Shown: positions 12,927-24,621 of the stretch, piece by piece
Layout of the letters: each line of letters begins with the position of its first letter
Position numbering within the stretch: position 1 is the first letter of the stretch
Source: Porogramme epimiltina
Lineage: Eukaryota > Basidiomycota > Agaricomycetes > Polyporales > Polyporaceae
Assembly: GCA_900155495.1 (NCBI GenBank)
Contig: FTLJ01000094.1
Span: forward strand, 62,001 to 126,000
DNA length: 64,000 nt
Direction of reading: 5' to 3'
The notes under the pieces: generated by a model
The model's input: only the letters and a program-made list of their open reading frames with translations
Told to the model about the DNA's origin: nothing
The model's database searches: none
Program-made: the position numbers and the translations under genes

Positions 12927-13863
12927 ATGGCGCCCCTGGTGGCGTCTGTCGCTCTCTCTTTTGTTCCGGGCGTACGTGCAATATGCTTTATCGACGAGTG
13001 AGTGAATTTCTTCATTATTTGGTCGGTTATAGAATGTTTGTGGTGCTGTCATTGGGTCGGAGACTGTTGTAAGACTGTGAACCGGAGAGGAGGAGGTGGG
13101 GGTAGGTTCGACCTGTGGGCGTGTGTCATTGCAACTCCTCATCGCTGTAGGCGCTGTGGCAGGAGCTGGAGACCAATGACAATCGTTTTCTTGGATGGTG
13201 ATTCCTGCGCTCGCTTGAAACAATAGTACTGACACGACCTCGTGCAGATTTGGAAGGGAACGATGCACGCTCTCCACCGCAGCGCGAATCGGAATCGCCG
13301 TCGCTTCTAGTGAGAATCCCGCCGCTTCTTACATGCATTAGATCTGACCGTACAAACCCTAGTCATTGCGTTTATTGCCTTCCTGATTGCGTTCCGTGTC
13401 ATGCAGACGCGGAACCAGCGTAGGAATCTTACGTACATCAATACCACGGCCGTTTCTGGCGCAGTGCCCCCTTCGGGGTACAACAATGGCACCCCTAGCT
13501 ATTATCCCGGGGGCCCCCCGCAGTACTACCCACAGCCAGGCTACGGCGGCCCGCAGTATCCCCCACAGACGTACACCAGTCAATCATACAGTGGTCAGAA
13601 CCCATACTATTCGGTAAGCTTCCATGCTCCGACGCTTCCCATCCATGTCAGTTCGTTGATTGTAGGCCCAGCCCGCGAACGAATACAAGCCTCCGGCTGG
13701 TCCACCCCCGGGGAATCTCAATGATTATGCGCCCCCTGCAGGGTCCCCGCCAGGCAACTACGGCGACTACGCATCCCCCGCTGGCCCTCCCCCCGGCGGG
13801 CTGCCACATTACGCCCCGCCGCCCGGCCCTCCCCCGGTGACTGACCAGAAGCAGGGCTTCTGA
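12927..13863 (+). CDS. Small single-pass membrane protein with Cys luminal head and Tyr/Pro/Gly-rich tail
   Basis: About 200 residues from exons 12927-12997, 13248-13309, 13342-13613 and 13666-13863, all phases consistent. The N terminus (APLVASVALSFVPGVRA) looks like a cleavable signal. It is followed by CFIDEFGRERC, a short two-cysteine head that I have seen as a recurring start in Agaricomycete membrane proteins of unknown function. One membrane helix follows (TLVIAFIAFLIAFRVM), then a basic stop-transfer RNQRR, then about 120 residues dominated by P, G, Y, Q and N with repeats such as PPAGPPPGN and YAPP. The architecture recalls RCR-type and other proline-rich cargo-adaptor tails, but no family is claimed. 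The intron at 13310-13341 would be only 32 nt, unusually short. An in-frame upstream ATG at 12858 would add 23 residues and is possible. Confidence 0.72.
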
Positions 13864-14761
13864 TGTTGTATGCTCCACGGACGATGACAAGCTTACGACT
13901 ACCATGATCTGAGGAACTGTAGCCTTACTTTATCGTTACTTACTGAACGGACTTTTATTTTCTCATGTATGACATATCTCTAGTCCCGGATCTGGCGGTC
14001 TGATGCCGCTTCACCTGCATAGTATTGTCTTATCGCAGTTCTCTACATGTGATATTCTCCCTACCTTCACCCATGGGCTGTTCTTCGCGTGCAATGTCCG
14101 AAACGTCCTAGAAGTAATATCCGTGTTGCGTGTACACGGTTTCTCACCTCCATCTCCTCACGGGGAACTCCGACATTCAAAATCAATCGACGTACATATG
14201 TCGTCCCGCTCCGTTGATTCGCAACATCCTGACGTTATCTACCTACTGGGGCTATACACCGCTTAGGAGTAGAAACCGCGGGTCTCTTTCTGGATGCGTG
14301 GCCTGGGCCGTAATGGGACCTACCCGTCCTCCTAATTAATCCCCTCGGCCAATACCGTTGAGATCTTGGTAGCTGTCAGACAGCGGGTATAGCCAGAAAT
14401 GATGAGGATGGTACCATAGGAATCTGGTTTGCCTCGCTGGGTATACTGATGTCCTCCCAAACGGCGCATCTGACGTGATGCACGCCTGTTTTCCATAGTC
14501 TGCCAGACTTCACTGCGTGCTCGACGTTGGGAACAGAGGCTGCCGTCCTTGTTCCGCAAAGAAATGAGGCATTATGAAGGCAGGAACGGGTCGAGGGGCG
14601 GGCGTTTGCGGCGTTGACGACGGCGACGACCAGAACTATTGCCGCCGCGTGTGCATCAATTGCCTCCTGTCGGCTCCCACCACCATCGTTCCGTCCTCGA
14701 CGCCCCCGACGTTCTCGACGCGCTCGAGCACCGTCCACTCCCTTCCCCCCACAACTCCTTA
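13864..14761. other. Intergenic upstream of the Msb1/Mug8 gene
   Basis: About 900 nt holding the 3' end of the small membrane protein gene and the promoter of the next gene. Just before the ATG at 14762 the leader is rich in C and T. No exon was recognised. Confidence 0.45.
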
Positions 14762-17700
14762 ATGCCGAGCATCTTCTCTCGCGCGCGGACCACATCGACC
14801 CCGACCAAGAAAGCGACCGTCGACCTAGACGAGTTCGGGAGGATCAACAGCAGGGGCTCTGGCCGCCAGGTCGCAGTCACCGCCAGCGCAAAGAAGGCCG
14901 CGAAAAAGGACGTCGGCGGGCGCACGACACCCAGGCCTCGCGCCCCCGGCACTGCGGACGACGACCAGGTCGACTTTGGGCCCCCGAACGGCAGCTTCCT
15001 CCCCCTTGTCCTCGACAAACCCCGCTACCAGAGTCCGGATGATCCGACACTCGAGATCCCCCCGTCGCACGATTACGGTTACCTCTCGTACAGCCGGCAT
15101 GTCGTGCTCGGACTGGAGGAGGTCGCGCGGCTGGTAGACGTCGTCGGTGACGAGCTCGGCACCCGGGGGCTCACGACGCCTTTCATCTTCTCTACTCTCG
15201 CCCTCGACGTTTCGTCCTCATCGGTCAAGAGACTTATCCAGACCTTCCTCAAGACGTGTGGCCGACCGTCGGCGGATGCGGAGAGGCAGTGGCGGGAGGA
15301 GGCTCGGTTGGCTGGTCCCCACGAATTGGGGATGATTCTTCGATGGGGTCTGGGGCGTGTGGTGCGGTGGATGGACGGCCAGGAGGTACGGGGGCTGGTG
15401 TCCTACGAGGCCTACGCACAATGGCGCGATGCCGAAGCTGGTATGGCTTTTTCGTTGACTGTATGCGCGCCCGCACTGCTCACGGCTCAACACGACGTCC
15501 TGCAGCGCTCAATTACCCAGGCATGCACTTCTCTACCTTCCTGGAGCCTCTGGAGCCCCTTCTTCGTTCCCTGCTGGTCGGGTTGTTTTCGCTGCTGAGC
15601 CGCTTCACCGCCCACTCCGCGTCGTCGGGGCACACCCCTCCCACACTTTCCCCGCTGTTCGGCCCCCTACTGTTCGGTCTGGGACCGTCGACGCTCAATT
15701 TCCACCATGCGTATCTTTACTACCTTCGAGCGACGACGGCGACGGAACACCTCATTCTCGCGTTTATCCGGTGGCAAGATGCCAAAGCAAGCGCGGCAGG
15801 ACCCACGATGAGCGTCCCTACTCGCCTCAAGGCCTGGATCCAGGGGTATCCGTCGATGCTGCCGGCGATGGGCAAGAACGACCGCCCAGAGCCGCGCCGG
15901 GGTGCTCGCACGGTCCGGGTGATGAGCGTGCGTCGCAACGTACGGATGTACTCGCCTGACCTCGTCAAGACTGCCGCCGCGTGGGCGCAGCGGCCCCGAG
16001 GCGCGCCGTCGTCGAGCGCTGGCGAGCGCGCGTTTGCGGGCTCGAGGGAGTGGGAGCGCATCGCCCCGCCCACGCTGAAGCTGCCCCCGCGGTACTCGGA
16101 TGCATACAAGAAACGCATGGACCTGGGGCCGAACTTCCATCCCGATACGGGTGCGGTCACCTCGGGCATGTCCCTGGCACCGCCGTCGCTCTCATCTTCC
16201 GTCTCCTCCGCGTCGTCCGTGGGCTCGTCGCTGTTCGAGGACAAGGAGGGTGAAGAGCGCTTCCGCAGCTTGACCGATCTCAAGTGGGGAGAGTTTGAGG
16301 CGATGGGTTTCGGTAGCCTGGCGGACGAGAAGAAGCTGCAGTTTGATCTCACGGAGAGCGCACGCGCCGTACGTTCCCGCTTCCCTTCTACCTTTGGCAC
16401 ACGGCAGAACTGACGCCGACGGGTGCCGCTCCCGTGACACATGCAGGCCCGTGCAGCGAAGCGGGCGACGCTCTCCTGGCAAGACTTCTCGTCGGCGGGA
16501 TTCTCGCGGTCCGACGCGCACCTGAGTGCGACGCTGCAGTTCAGCGCGCCGGTTGCGAACACGATCAACGCATGGCCAGCACACCAGGCGGAGATGCACC
16601 GGAAACTGAAGAAGACGCAGAAGGCGTTGCCATCGTTCGGGTGGGACACGGACCCCGTCGTCGGGTCGGAGGAGGTTATCGAGGAGGCGTTCTTGGACGT
16701 GTTCTGCGATCTGATCTACGGCGGCGGCTGGATGGACGACGAGCGGCGAGAGGAGACTGATCGGGAGTGCAATTGGGCATTGGTGAGTGCATCGCCCTGC
16801 GGGTGATTGAAACAGTCTCACGTATCTTTTGTCACCGTGAAGGTCGAGTTCAAGTCGCTTCCTGTGCAAAGGACCACTACATCGGGTACGGCGGACCCAC
16901 GCACGGCCACTTCCCTGTTGCTGTTCGAAGAGTTTGTCCCATTCGAGTACAGGCAACAGCTCGCTTCAGCTGGCGGCGCACGACGCAGACTACCCTCACT
17001 CTTTTCCACCCCCAACAAGTCCAAGCAATGGAAGCCCGCCGCCACGCTGAACGGACGCCCGTACGTCCCCGGTGCCGTCCCACATAGTCCCAGCTACCGC
17101 GAAGCCGAGTTCGAGGGTCTCCTTCGATCCAACGGAAGTGCCACAAAGATTATTTCCCTCAATCGTGACAAGCCCCCTCTCCCTACCTCTCCTAGCGCCG
17201 GTAAGGGGGCGCAAGGAACGCCCTTGGTCAAAGTTACAAGTCCCATTTCGAAGCCCAGCTTCCTCACTCCCCTCCGTGCCAACTCCCCCATAACCGCCCC
17301 CCGTGACGAAAACGGATCTCCAGTGCAGAAGAAGCCGTCTCGATTTCGTATCCCTACTGGTCTTCCTTCGAGTCCCGCGCCGCCGAAACGTGCAGGGCTC
17401 GTCCCCACCGAATACGACCCAGTAGAATTTGACACGCGTATCGCAAGTTTTGATGATGATGGCACGGGCAAGAAGCACAACCGACGGCGGTCCAAGGACG
17501 ACGCGTGGGTGGATATACTTGTGGCGACCAACAGCAGGCGAATGGGGGGCCAAGATGCGGAGATGCGCCCCCATGGGCTGAAGGGTGGTCGCTCTGATCC
17601 TGAGCTTGCGAGCCAGGAGGTGTCGGAGGTGCTCGCCGGCGTCCGTGGCCGCTTCTCGGATGACGACGATGAGGTCATGGAGCCAGTGGCAGGGCCCAGC

Positions 17701-18435
17701 GGCGGGGATACGGCGACCCTTCAAGATTCGCTCCTTGAGCCGGATCAGTCGGATCGGGACTCTGTCCGGTATGGCCGTGAAGAGGATGACGAGTCCATCA
17801 AGCCGAAGAGGCGTATGGGCTACTTCGACCTCCATCCCGAGCGAAGGCCACCTACCGTGGTCGATGACCCCCGTGACCGCCTGAGCCGACCATCGTACGA
17901 GAGCGACACCTCTACCGAGAATCCCTACACCGCCGCCACCGTCCAACAACGTACTCACCTCAACGTCGATCCCGATTCCGAGAACTATAGGCAGTCCGCA
18001 GGATCGGAGTACTCGGAGCCTGAAACAATGACGATCACCCCACCACGGCCCGCCGCCCGGGAGCCTAAGCCTCTCAGGGCGCTCCCCAATCCCCCTGCCC
18101 CACAGGAGGCTCCCGTCCCCGCGCCTCCCACGAAGTCAGGGAACAGCAAGACGGCGTCGCTCATCGAGATGTACCGCGAGCGCGAGCGCCAGTCGCAGAG
18201 CAGCCCCATCCCCCCCTCTCGTCTCCCCGTTCGCCAAGCGTCCCTCCAGGCCAACGGCAAGTCATCACCACTCCCCTCGCCTTCTGCGCCGCCAGCAGCA
18301 GACCTCCCGGAGATCGAGGATTCGGCGGAAGACAAGGTGAGCGTCGAAGATGTTCAAATTGATCTTCCCACCCGCTACGTCCACGGCGCCCCCCTTCACA
18401 ACGTCATGGAGGAACCGGAGGAAGAGGAGGCGTAG
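14762..18435 (+). CDS. Msb1/Mug8-domain (DUF1708) cell-polarity protein
   Basis: About 1165 residues from exons 14762-15440, 15506-16368, 16447-16782 and 16816-18435. The N-terminal half (about residues 60-560) is the Msb1/Mug8 domain, a RhoGAP-like fold without known GAP activity. Recognisable blocks are YGYLSYSRHVVLGLEEVARL, TPFIFSTLALDVSSSSVKRL, LAGPHELGMILRWGLGR, SLFGPLLFGLG-like PTLSPLFGPLLFGLG, and ATTATEHLILAFIRWQD. The domain continues to YGGGWMDDERREETDRECNW and LLLFEEFVPFEYRQQL. The C-terminal half is low-complexity, rich in P, S, D and R, and likely disordered. In yeast Msb1 works with Cdc42/Rho1 signalling in bud growth and wall integrity; a similar role at hyphal tips is inferred. 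The start at 14762 (MPSIFSRARTTSTP) is the first ATG in the coding-like frame. Confidence 0.87.
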
Positions 18436-19446
18436 CCCAACCCTTCCTCGCGGCGGTTGCTCCCTTGCTACGTACCCCCCCTACCCCTTTATTTCGCCCG
18501 CGTCGGCCCACTCTGAAATATCGCATCGCATTCAGCGCCGGTGAACGTCCCGGCTTCCTCGGACATCTCATCTCACCCCCCTGCCCGTGCCTCGTAACAC
18601 CTGACCCTCGCCGTCGTTACACGCACCCACATGCACACGCCCCTGCTCGCTTGCCCGCTTGCCCGCTTGCCCGCGTTGCTCCATCCCCTCGCAGTTTTTG
18701 GTTTTTGGTCTTCCCGTCGTGATTTATGCGCCGCCCGCACGCCCTCAGGCACGCGGCGGCCCCTTGCTGTAGCTACACCATCGTACATATTCACCGCATT
18801 CTTTCCCGAAGATACCATGGGCCCCGGGTTCCGGCCACTACTACCTTACATACTCGTTCATTTGGTCTCCGATCCTCAATCGCTCGCCCGAGCCCCCTCC
18901 CCCTCCCTCCCACCTCCGTCGATCCGCACTTATGTCCTCCCTCCTGCCCGCTCTCCCGTTCGCCGTCCTATATGTTGTGCCATCTTCTCCGTCAAATATA
19001 TGTCGAGCTGTTTCAAGTGGACTTTAGCGCGCGTTCCCTTGTTCCCCCACGGTGTGCCCGCCGGGCGGCTCGGACGAGCTGGCAGCGGCGTAGAGTAGAG
19101 TATGCGATGGACCATCGCGGTGTTTATTTGCCTTGTTTACTTTACATCTATATATGTAACGTAATGTCGCGAGACTAAGCAAACGCGTCCGCCGGGATAT
19201 CAAGGGGGAAGGGGGGGAACAGCGGGGGGGTGGTGGAGGCGACAGCAAGGGAGCGTATAACGTGTGGGCGCGGAGGCCGCCGCCGAGCAATTAATGGGAT
19301 ACAACAAAAGCACATGCAACATGCCGCGGGGGTCGAACTAGAGAATACAGAGCCGGAAGATAACGACGGCGAATAGATGGGAGCACGACACTAGGACCAA
19401 ACCTACAAGTACATCCAACATAAACCAAAGACCTAAATGTGCATGA
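18436..19446. other. Intergenic between convergent genes
   Basis: C/T-rich DNA between the Msb1/Mug8 stop codon and the OPT copy 2 stop codon. Both genes point into it, so it should hold two 3' untranslated regions. No coding exon or RNA gene was recognised. Confidence 0.5.
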
Positions 19447-22431
19447 TCACCACGTTTTCGGGCTGTAAAAACCGACATTTGGGTAAGCAACCGAAGGAAA
19501 GGCCAGAGACAAGGAGGAGACGAGCGCGTACCCGAATGTGTGGCCGGGGGGGACAGCGGAGAGGGCAGTGCCGCCGCCTCCTGAGCCGAAGTCGGCGGTG
19601 TTGGTCATGACGGTGTTGCCCCACCACTTCTGTATCGTGGACGCGCCGATGGAGCCGTTCTGGGGGAACTGCAGGCAGAAGTAGATGACGATGATCGCGA
19701 TCGCGACGCCCGAGTCGAGCCCGGCGGAGAGGATATCTGCAGGCGGGTGAGCAGGTCAGCGTCTGTACAGCCCAGAGGGGCAGAGGGGGCTTACAGTTGT
19801 ACTTCGTCCACCACGGGAAGTGTCTGCGGCGGATGGCAAAGTTGAAGATGAAGCCGGCGATCGTCCAGGGGACGTAATTGACGGGGGACGCGGGTGGGAT
19901 CTGGGACGTGCCGTTGAAGATGACGGGGAAGTTGATGTAGCGCAGGAAGGACGAGTGTGGCCAGCGGAGCGCGGCGAGGTACGCGGCGAGCGGGCAGAGC
20001 GCGCCGACGAGGAAGAAGTACGTGAGCGAGTGGTAGATCTGCCCAGACGAGAACTGCCGCTGCGGCCCGATGACGCCCCACACGATCGACGCCGTGCCGA
20101 AGACCTCTGTGCTGGGGCACACGAACGAGTCCTTCTGGTGCGGCTTGCACATGTCCGGGATGTTCGTGAACATCCACGACTGCACGCCGAGCTGCACCGT
20201 GCCGGCGACGACGGTCGCCACGACTTGGGAGAAGAACATAGCGCGGGGGCTAGAGCGCGCGTCAGTGCGTGACGGGGTAAGGTGAGAAGCGAGAAGCGTA
20301 CGGAATCTTCATGTAATGCCCGAGCTTGAAGTCCGAGGTGAACTGGAGCGCCTGGGCCATGGTGATGTAACCCCACGTTTTGAACAGCATCATCGCGACT
20401 GGCTTGCCGGGGAGCACGTAGCCGACAATAAGCTCCGTGATCACGCTGCGGAAGCATGGGTCCATAAGCATCCACAATCGGTTGATAGCGGAGGTAGAAC
20501 ACATACTTCAACCCGATCTGTTGGTTCGTGATGGCCTGGATCATGCCTACTGGGATGGTGTAGATGAAAGCTGGGCAGATGGGTGAGTGGTGAGAACCAC
20601 GGTAGTAGTTAACGTGCACGTACAAACGACCAATGCGAGGACGAGGGCCCACACCGGCATCTGGGTATGCCACACCTCGATAGAGATGACACCGAAGACA
20701 AACATGGCCACTGGAAACGCGGGTCAGGATCCTACAGCATAGGCCAACATGCGCAACGTCGACGCACCGAAGATAGATGTGTACCACCAGTCGGGGACCT
20801 GGGGGTACCGGGACATGAGCCGCGCGTGGATGTCAGGCTGTTCCGAGAGCGATCGGCGGCTTTGAATCCAAATCTGCTTGCGGAAGTAGAGGATGGTGTG
20901 CATGATCGTCGCGGTAATCGCCGCGAACGAGAGCCCGTACGAGATCGCGAAGGTCGTGGAGAGGAAGAGCGGGGAGTATCCCTCGTACTTGGCAACGTCG
21001 AGTGTGTTCTCGGGCGTGAGGATGCGCTCGACGTCGTACGTCGCGCCCGTGTTGTCGTAGCTCGAACGCGTTGATATCGGGAGGAACTTCGCATACCACG
21101 TGTTCGTGTAGTAGAGCACGGGGATGATGAGCCAGAAGAAGAGCACGAAGCCGAACGCGACGTTCGCCGCGGCCCACCACGGCGTCGCGAGCGGGGAGCC
21201 GATGTACGCGATCTGCGCCCAGTCGAAGGTGATGAGGGACATGCCGAGGCCGCTGTAGTACCCGAACAACTGGTTGACGACGACATTGTTGGGCGCGATC
21301 CAGCAGACCCAGTTGAAGTAGCTGAGGGCTTGGAAGATGTATCCGGGGAAGAAGTACCAAATGAAGGAGCCGCAGAAGGCGTAGACGAAGAACCACTCGC
21401 GTGAGAGTCCGCCCCGGCTGCCGACGCCCGCGTACTGTTGGGAGTGAAGGGTGTTGAAAAGAGCGCACGTGACGAGGTTTGCCGGCCATATCATCGAAGG
21501 AGGTGATACGAGGAATCTACGGCATATACCGCCGATGGAGAAACCGATCTGAGGGGGTGGTTAACAGAGAGCTACAATCGACGCGGATACCGACTTACGA
21601 GCTGGGTGGACATAACAATCATCCACTGATACCCAAAGCTGTACACTTGCTTATAAAATACACGCTGCACTGCGACAATATCGGTCTACCCGGCCCCGTC
21701 AGCCAACAGTTGGAGTCAATAACAACCATGGTAAACATACCGCATACGCAGACGTGTAGCTGACGTTTGACATGATAGTAATCAATACATGCTCCTTCAC
21801 GGTGAATGGACCTGGGTTTAATGAAACGCCGAATATTCGATATTCGGGCATAGCGTAGGCCCAAAATCGACCGAGGGGGTAGGACAGAAGCTGCGCCGTG
21901 ATCTACATCGAGCACTATTGTTTAGTAGTGTCCTAGATGTGTGAAAGGTTGGCTACATACACCAGTGACCGTTATGGACGGATATCGGAAGAAGAAAAAT
22001 TGGTTCATGCCAGGGATGATGATAGACCATATCAGGCCGATCGTCCACGCCCGCAACGTGTGGACAGGCATGTCCGGGTCATCGGTGTTCGCCACGGCCG
22101 AGCGCACCTCCGGATAGGGTGAGTCGTCATCTGGGGGATATGTGCGTTCATGACATACTGTTGCGCCTTCGGAGAACAAGGTGACGACATACCGAGGGAT
22201 ACCACGTCGGGATCAATGTTGGGGTCGTCCCAGTCATCGTACTCGGCATGGGGGACAACGTAGTGCTCTTCGCGGTCACGGAGGGCTAAGGGCCCAGGCG
22301 AGGCGCTTTAAGCAGTGATTTGGCGATGGACGACGAAACCACTCACCAGCCAGTTTCTCCGCGTCTGCTACGAGTTTCTCCTGGAGGGAGCCGACGGACT
22401 GAGCGCCCTCGGGGTAGTGGGACGTAGGCAT
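19447..22431 (-). CDS. OPT-family oligopeptide transporter (copy 2)
   Basis: Proton-coupled oligopeptide importer of the plasma membrane, by family. Minus-strand exons: 22347-22431, 22193-22285, 21961-22130, 21741-21902, 21599-21685, 20768-21548, 20624-20710, 20507-20570, 20302-20445, 19795-20249, 19532-19736 and 19447-19462. They join to 782 residues with no stop. Marks in order: [94 protein letters not shown], the KIPPRAMFF motif, [23 protein letters not shown] and GPKTW. The start at 22431 gives [20 protein letters not shown], a hydrophilic cytosolic tail. Five internal exons have exactly the lengths of those in copy 1 (170, 162, 87, 87 and 64 nt), as does the 144-nt exon, proving descent by duplication. 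Codons are more GC-rich than in copy 1. Confidence 0.95.
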
Positions 22432-22890
22432 GATGGGGGCGAGGACCTGGGAGGCAAAAGGTGTGAGCAATGAGGACAGGGCGATACATATACAGCGAAA
22501 GATCAGTCCCGCGCCGTCGAGGGAAGCAGATGGCCACCGGAGGCAATCAATAGACCGTGTCTGTTGAAAACTCTACTGAGCGCCTCCGCCCTATCTGCGC
22601 CCTATGAGCGGCCGTGCGAGTCGGGCAAGGGTAGGCCCATGTGCCGCGCCGCCACCGTCATCGTTCCGCGCCCCCCTTGGGCAGCGCTGCAGCTGTAGAC
22701 ACTAGCGCATCACAAGGAACGAGTAAGGAGGCAGTAGCCCGTCTGTGGCAGGATCGAAAGCGGGGAACGAGCGTCTGTCATCTCTTGCTCCTCCCCCCCC
22801 GCTTTTGCCCTGGGTCAATCGGCACATATTCCTATCATGTAACCCTGTCTGCAGCGCTGATTTCGCTGCAGTGCTCCACTCCGGCGATGA

Positions 22891-23330
22891 TGCTCGTATT
22901 TGCTCCGGGCACGCCTCGAGGGCCGTCCCGCCCGACTACGACATCCCCTTATCACATGACGTCTCTTATGTGCGCCACCACTCCCACCAGGCTGTAGGCG
23001 GTAGCCCACGCACGACATACGTCCTGGCCTCGATGCTGCCTGGCCCAGGCTGTGCGCAAGGCCCACAGAAGAAACGGACATGTTTTCGCCCCAGGTGCGC
23101 CTCAAGGGTCCTCCTCGCCCAACCACGGCACTCCCCCGTGCACCGCAACTCCCGCCGGGTTCCAGACGGCAACCTGCGCACCACACACTTCCTAGCCTCG
23201 AAGTTGTCTAGGCAGTGCAGAAAGGCCACCACGGGGGTACGCCTTCCCTGAGATGCACGCCGTCTCCTGCCTACCGCGAAAACTGGCCAGTAGACAAGGA
23301 GACGGACATGTTCCCTCCGCCAGCGCCGGG
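22891..23330. repeat. Diverged tandem repeat, unit about 170-186 bp
   Basis: A segment starting near 22895 (ATTTGCTCCGGGCACGCCTC) recurs in diverged form near 23083 (TTTTCGCCCCAGGTGCGCCTC). The downstream parts also correspond: CCTGGCCTCG at 23023 against CCTAGCCTCG at 23191. The spacing is about 186 bp at the left anchor and 168 bp at the right anchor, so indels separate the copies. A third partial copy may start near 23302, where ACGGACATGTT recurs. In translation on the minus strand both units give a similar Cys/Arg/Gly pattern. Not a known element to me. Confidence 0.45.
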
Positions 23331-24271
23331 GGCTTTGACATGTGCACTGGCTATCGCGCCGAGACCAATTCCCGTGGGCGAGGACAGCATCTGAAACGCA
23401 CCAGCGACTGCACCCAGACTGCGCACGCAACCACTCGCGCTCGCCGAGGGGAGCGAGTGGGTGCCGCTCCGTCTCGCGAGGGTCCGCCGCCTGGTGCTGC
23501 GCCGGAGGGGCAGTTCGGAAGGCACTACAGCCCCCGCATGCGGTGTCGGAACCACGAGAGGGGCTTCTGTGCGCGGTCATCAGAGCCCTCGACATTGCGC
23601 AGGCGCTGGATGCCGTGCACGGACCAGAACATGCGGGGAAGTGCTTCTCGTCCGACCTGATATCACGCCAGCCGCATACAGGCAGGTGGGTAGACTCACC
23701 CCGAGGTAACTCGAGCCAACGCGTATCCGGGGCTCGTCCTGGACCTGAGAGCTATCCCCCTCCATAGCTGCCGGGCGAGGCGTGGCCGTCGTTGGGGTCG
23801 TTGTCGGGAGTCGCGGGAGAAGGGGTGGGAGAGAGGGAGAGGGAGAGAGAGGAAGAGCCGAATGTGGCTATCGAGGACGAGAGAGGGCTTATTCTATTCT
23901 TCGCCCCGCGGCTACCCCCAGGCACGACTCCCACCGGCCCGCCCAGCCACGCCGCCAGCGAGATACGACCAGTAGGGGCGCGAAAGGTTATCGCCCCTGA
24001 CGATGCCACGGAAAAACCATCTGTCGTCGTCTGTCGCGCGGAGGCCCCTGAAGTCATTAAACAATCTCTGCTCTCGGTCTATACCACGCATGGTCCAGGG
24101 CTGCTAGTCCCGACGTGCTTGCTGATTGTTGCGCCCTCGTCGGGGCCGCGAGAGGCGACGGGCGGAGATACGAAGAGTGATACAGCGCTGTCAGCACCAA
24201 GCAGTGACGGAAAAAGAAAGGGATCAGTGTTTCACCGTCGCGACGCCAGCCGCGTCATGCCTCCCCAGATG

Positions 24272-24279
24272 AAAAAAAA
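24272..24279 (-). terminator. RNA polymerase III terminator of tRNA-Lys
   Basis: A run of eight T on the minus strand, starting five nt after the mature 3' end of the tRNA. Confidence 0.85.
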
Positions 24280-24283
24280 CGTT

Positions 24284-24384
24284 AGCCCACCGCGAGGGTC
24301 GAACTCGCAGCCTTCAGATTCACCCGCTGCTCAATGAGTGCGCAGATAAGAGTCTGACGCTCTATCCGATTGAGCTAGGCGGGC
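24284..24384 (-). tRNA. tRNA-Lys(CUU) with a 27-nt intron
   Basis: Minus strand, 101 nt. The acceptor stem GCCCGCC pairs with GGTGGGC with one G-U pair. The D arm is GCTC/GAGC, the anticodon stem TCAGA/TCTGA and the T arm GCGAG/CTCGC around TTCGACC. The seven-base anticodon loop is CTCTTAA, giving anticodon CUU (Lys, codon AAG). An intron at 24320-24346 sits after base 37, the canonical eukaryotic position. The discriminator base is U. The AT-hook gene begins 238 bp away on the other strand. Confidence 0.95.
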
Positions 24385-24621
24385 TTGAATACTAGCCTCA
24401 TTGTGGCACTTAAATTTGGCGAACGCCCACTCAAATCTCATACGACGCGGTCACATGCATCCGTGGGAACTACCGCTCGCCAAATCCAGGAAATATACGC
24501 GACCTCGCCGCCGCCGTGCTTGAAGCTCTTGTACACCGTCCCCGGCGACCCCTCCACGTCGACGGGTTTCTTTTCTCATTTCGCTCTCTTCACGCCTCTA
24601 CTATTAAACTGAGTCGCCGGC

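Larger units (their letters stand above)
22432..24283. other. Intergenic between OPT copy 2 and tRNA-Lys
   Basis: Contains the promoter side of OPT copy 2, a diverged tandem repeat (described separately) and CpG-rich sequence. Several frames stay open for 100-200 codons, but their translations are low-complexity Arg/Gly/Cys strings without domain features. No protein gene is called. Confidence 0.45.

Noticed and set aside
12409..13005. A 198-codon open frame on the plus strand
   Set aside because: It overlaps the leader and first exon of the small membrane protein in another frame, and its sequence shows no hydrophobic or motif pattern of its own.
22966..23595. A 209-codon minus-strand frame upstream of OPT copy 2
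   Set aside because: Its internal similarity comes from the diverged tandem repeat in the DNA, and the translation is a low-complexity Arg/Cys/Gly string.
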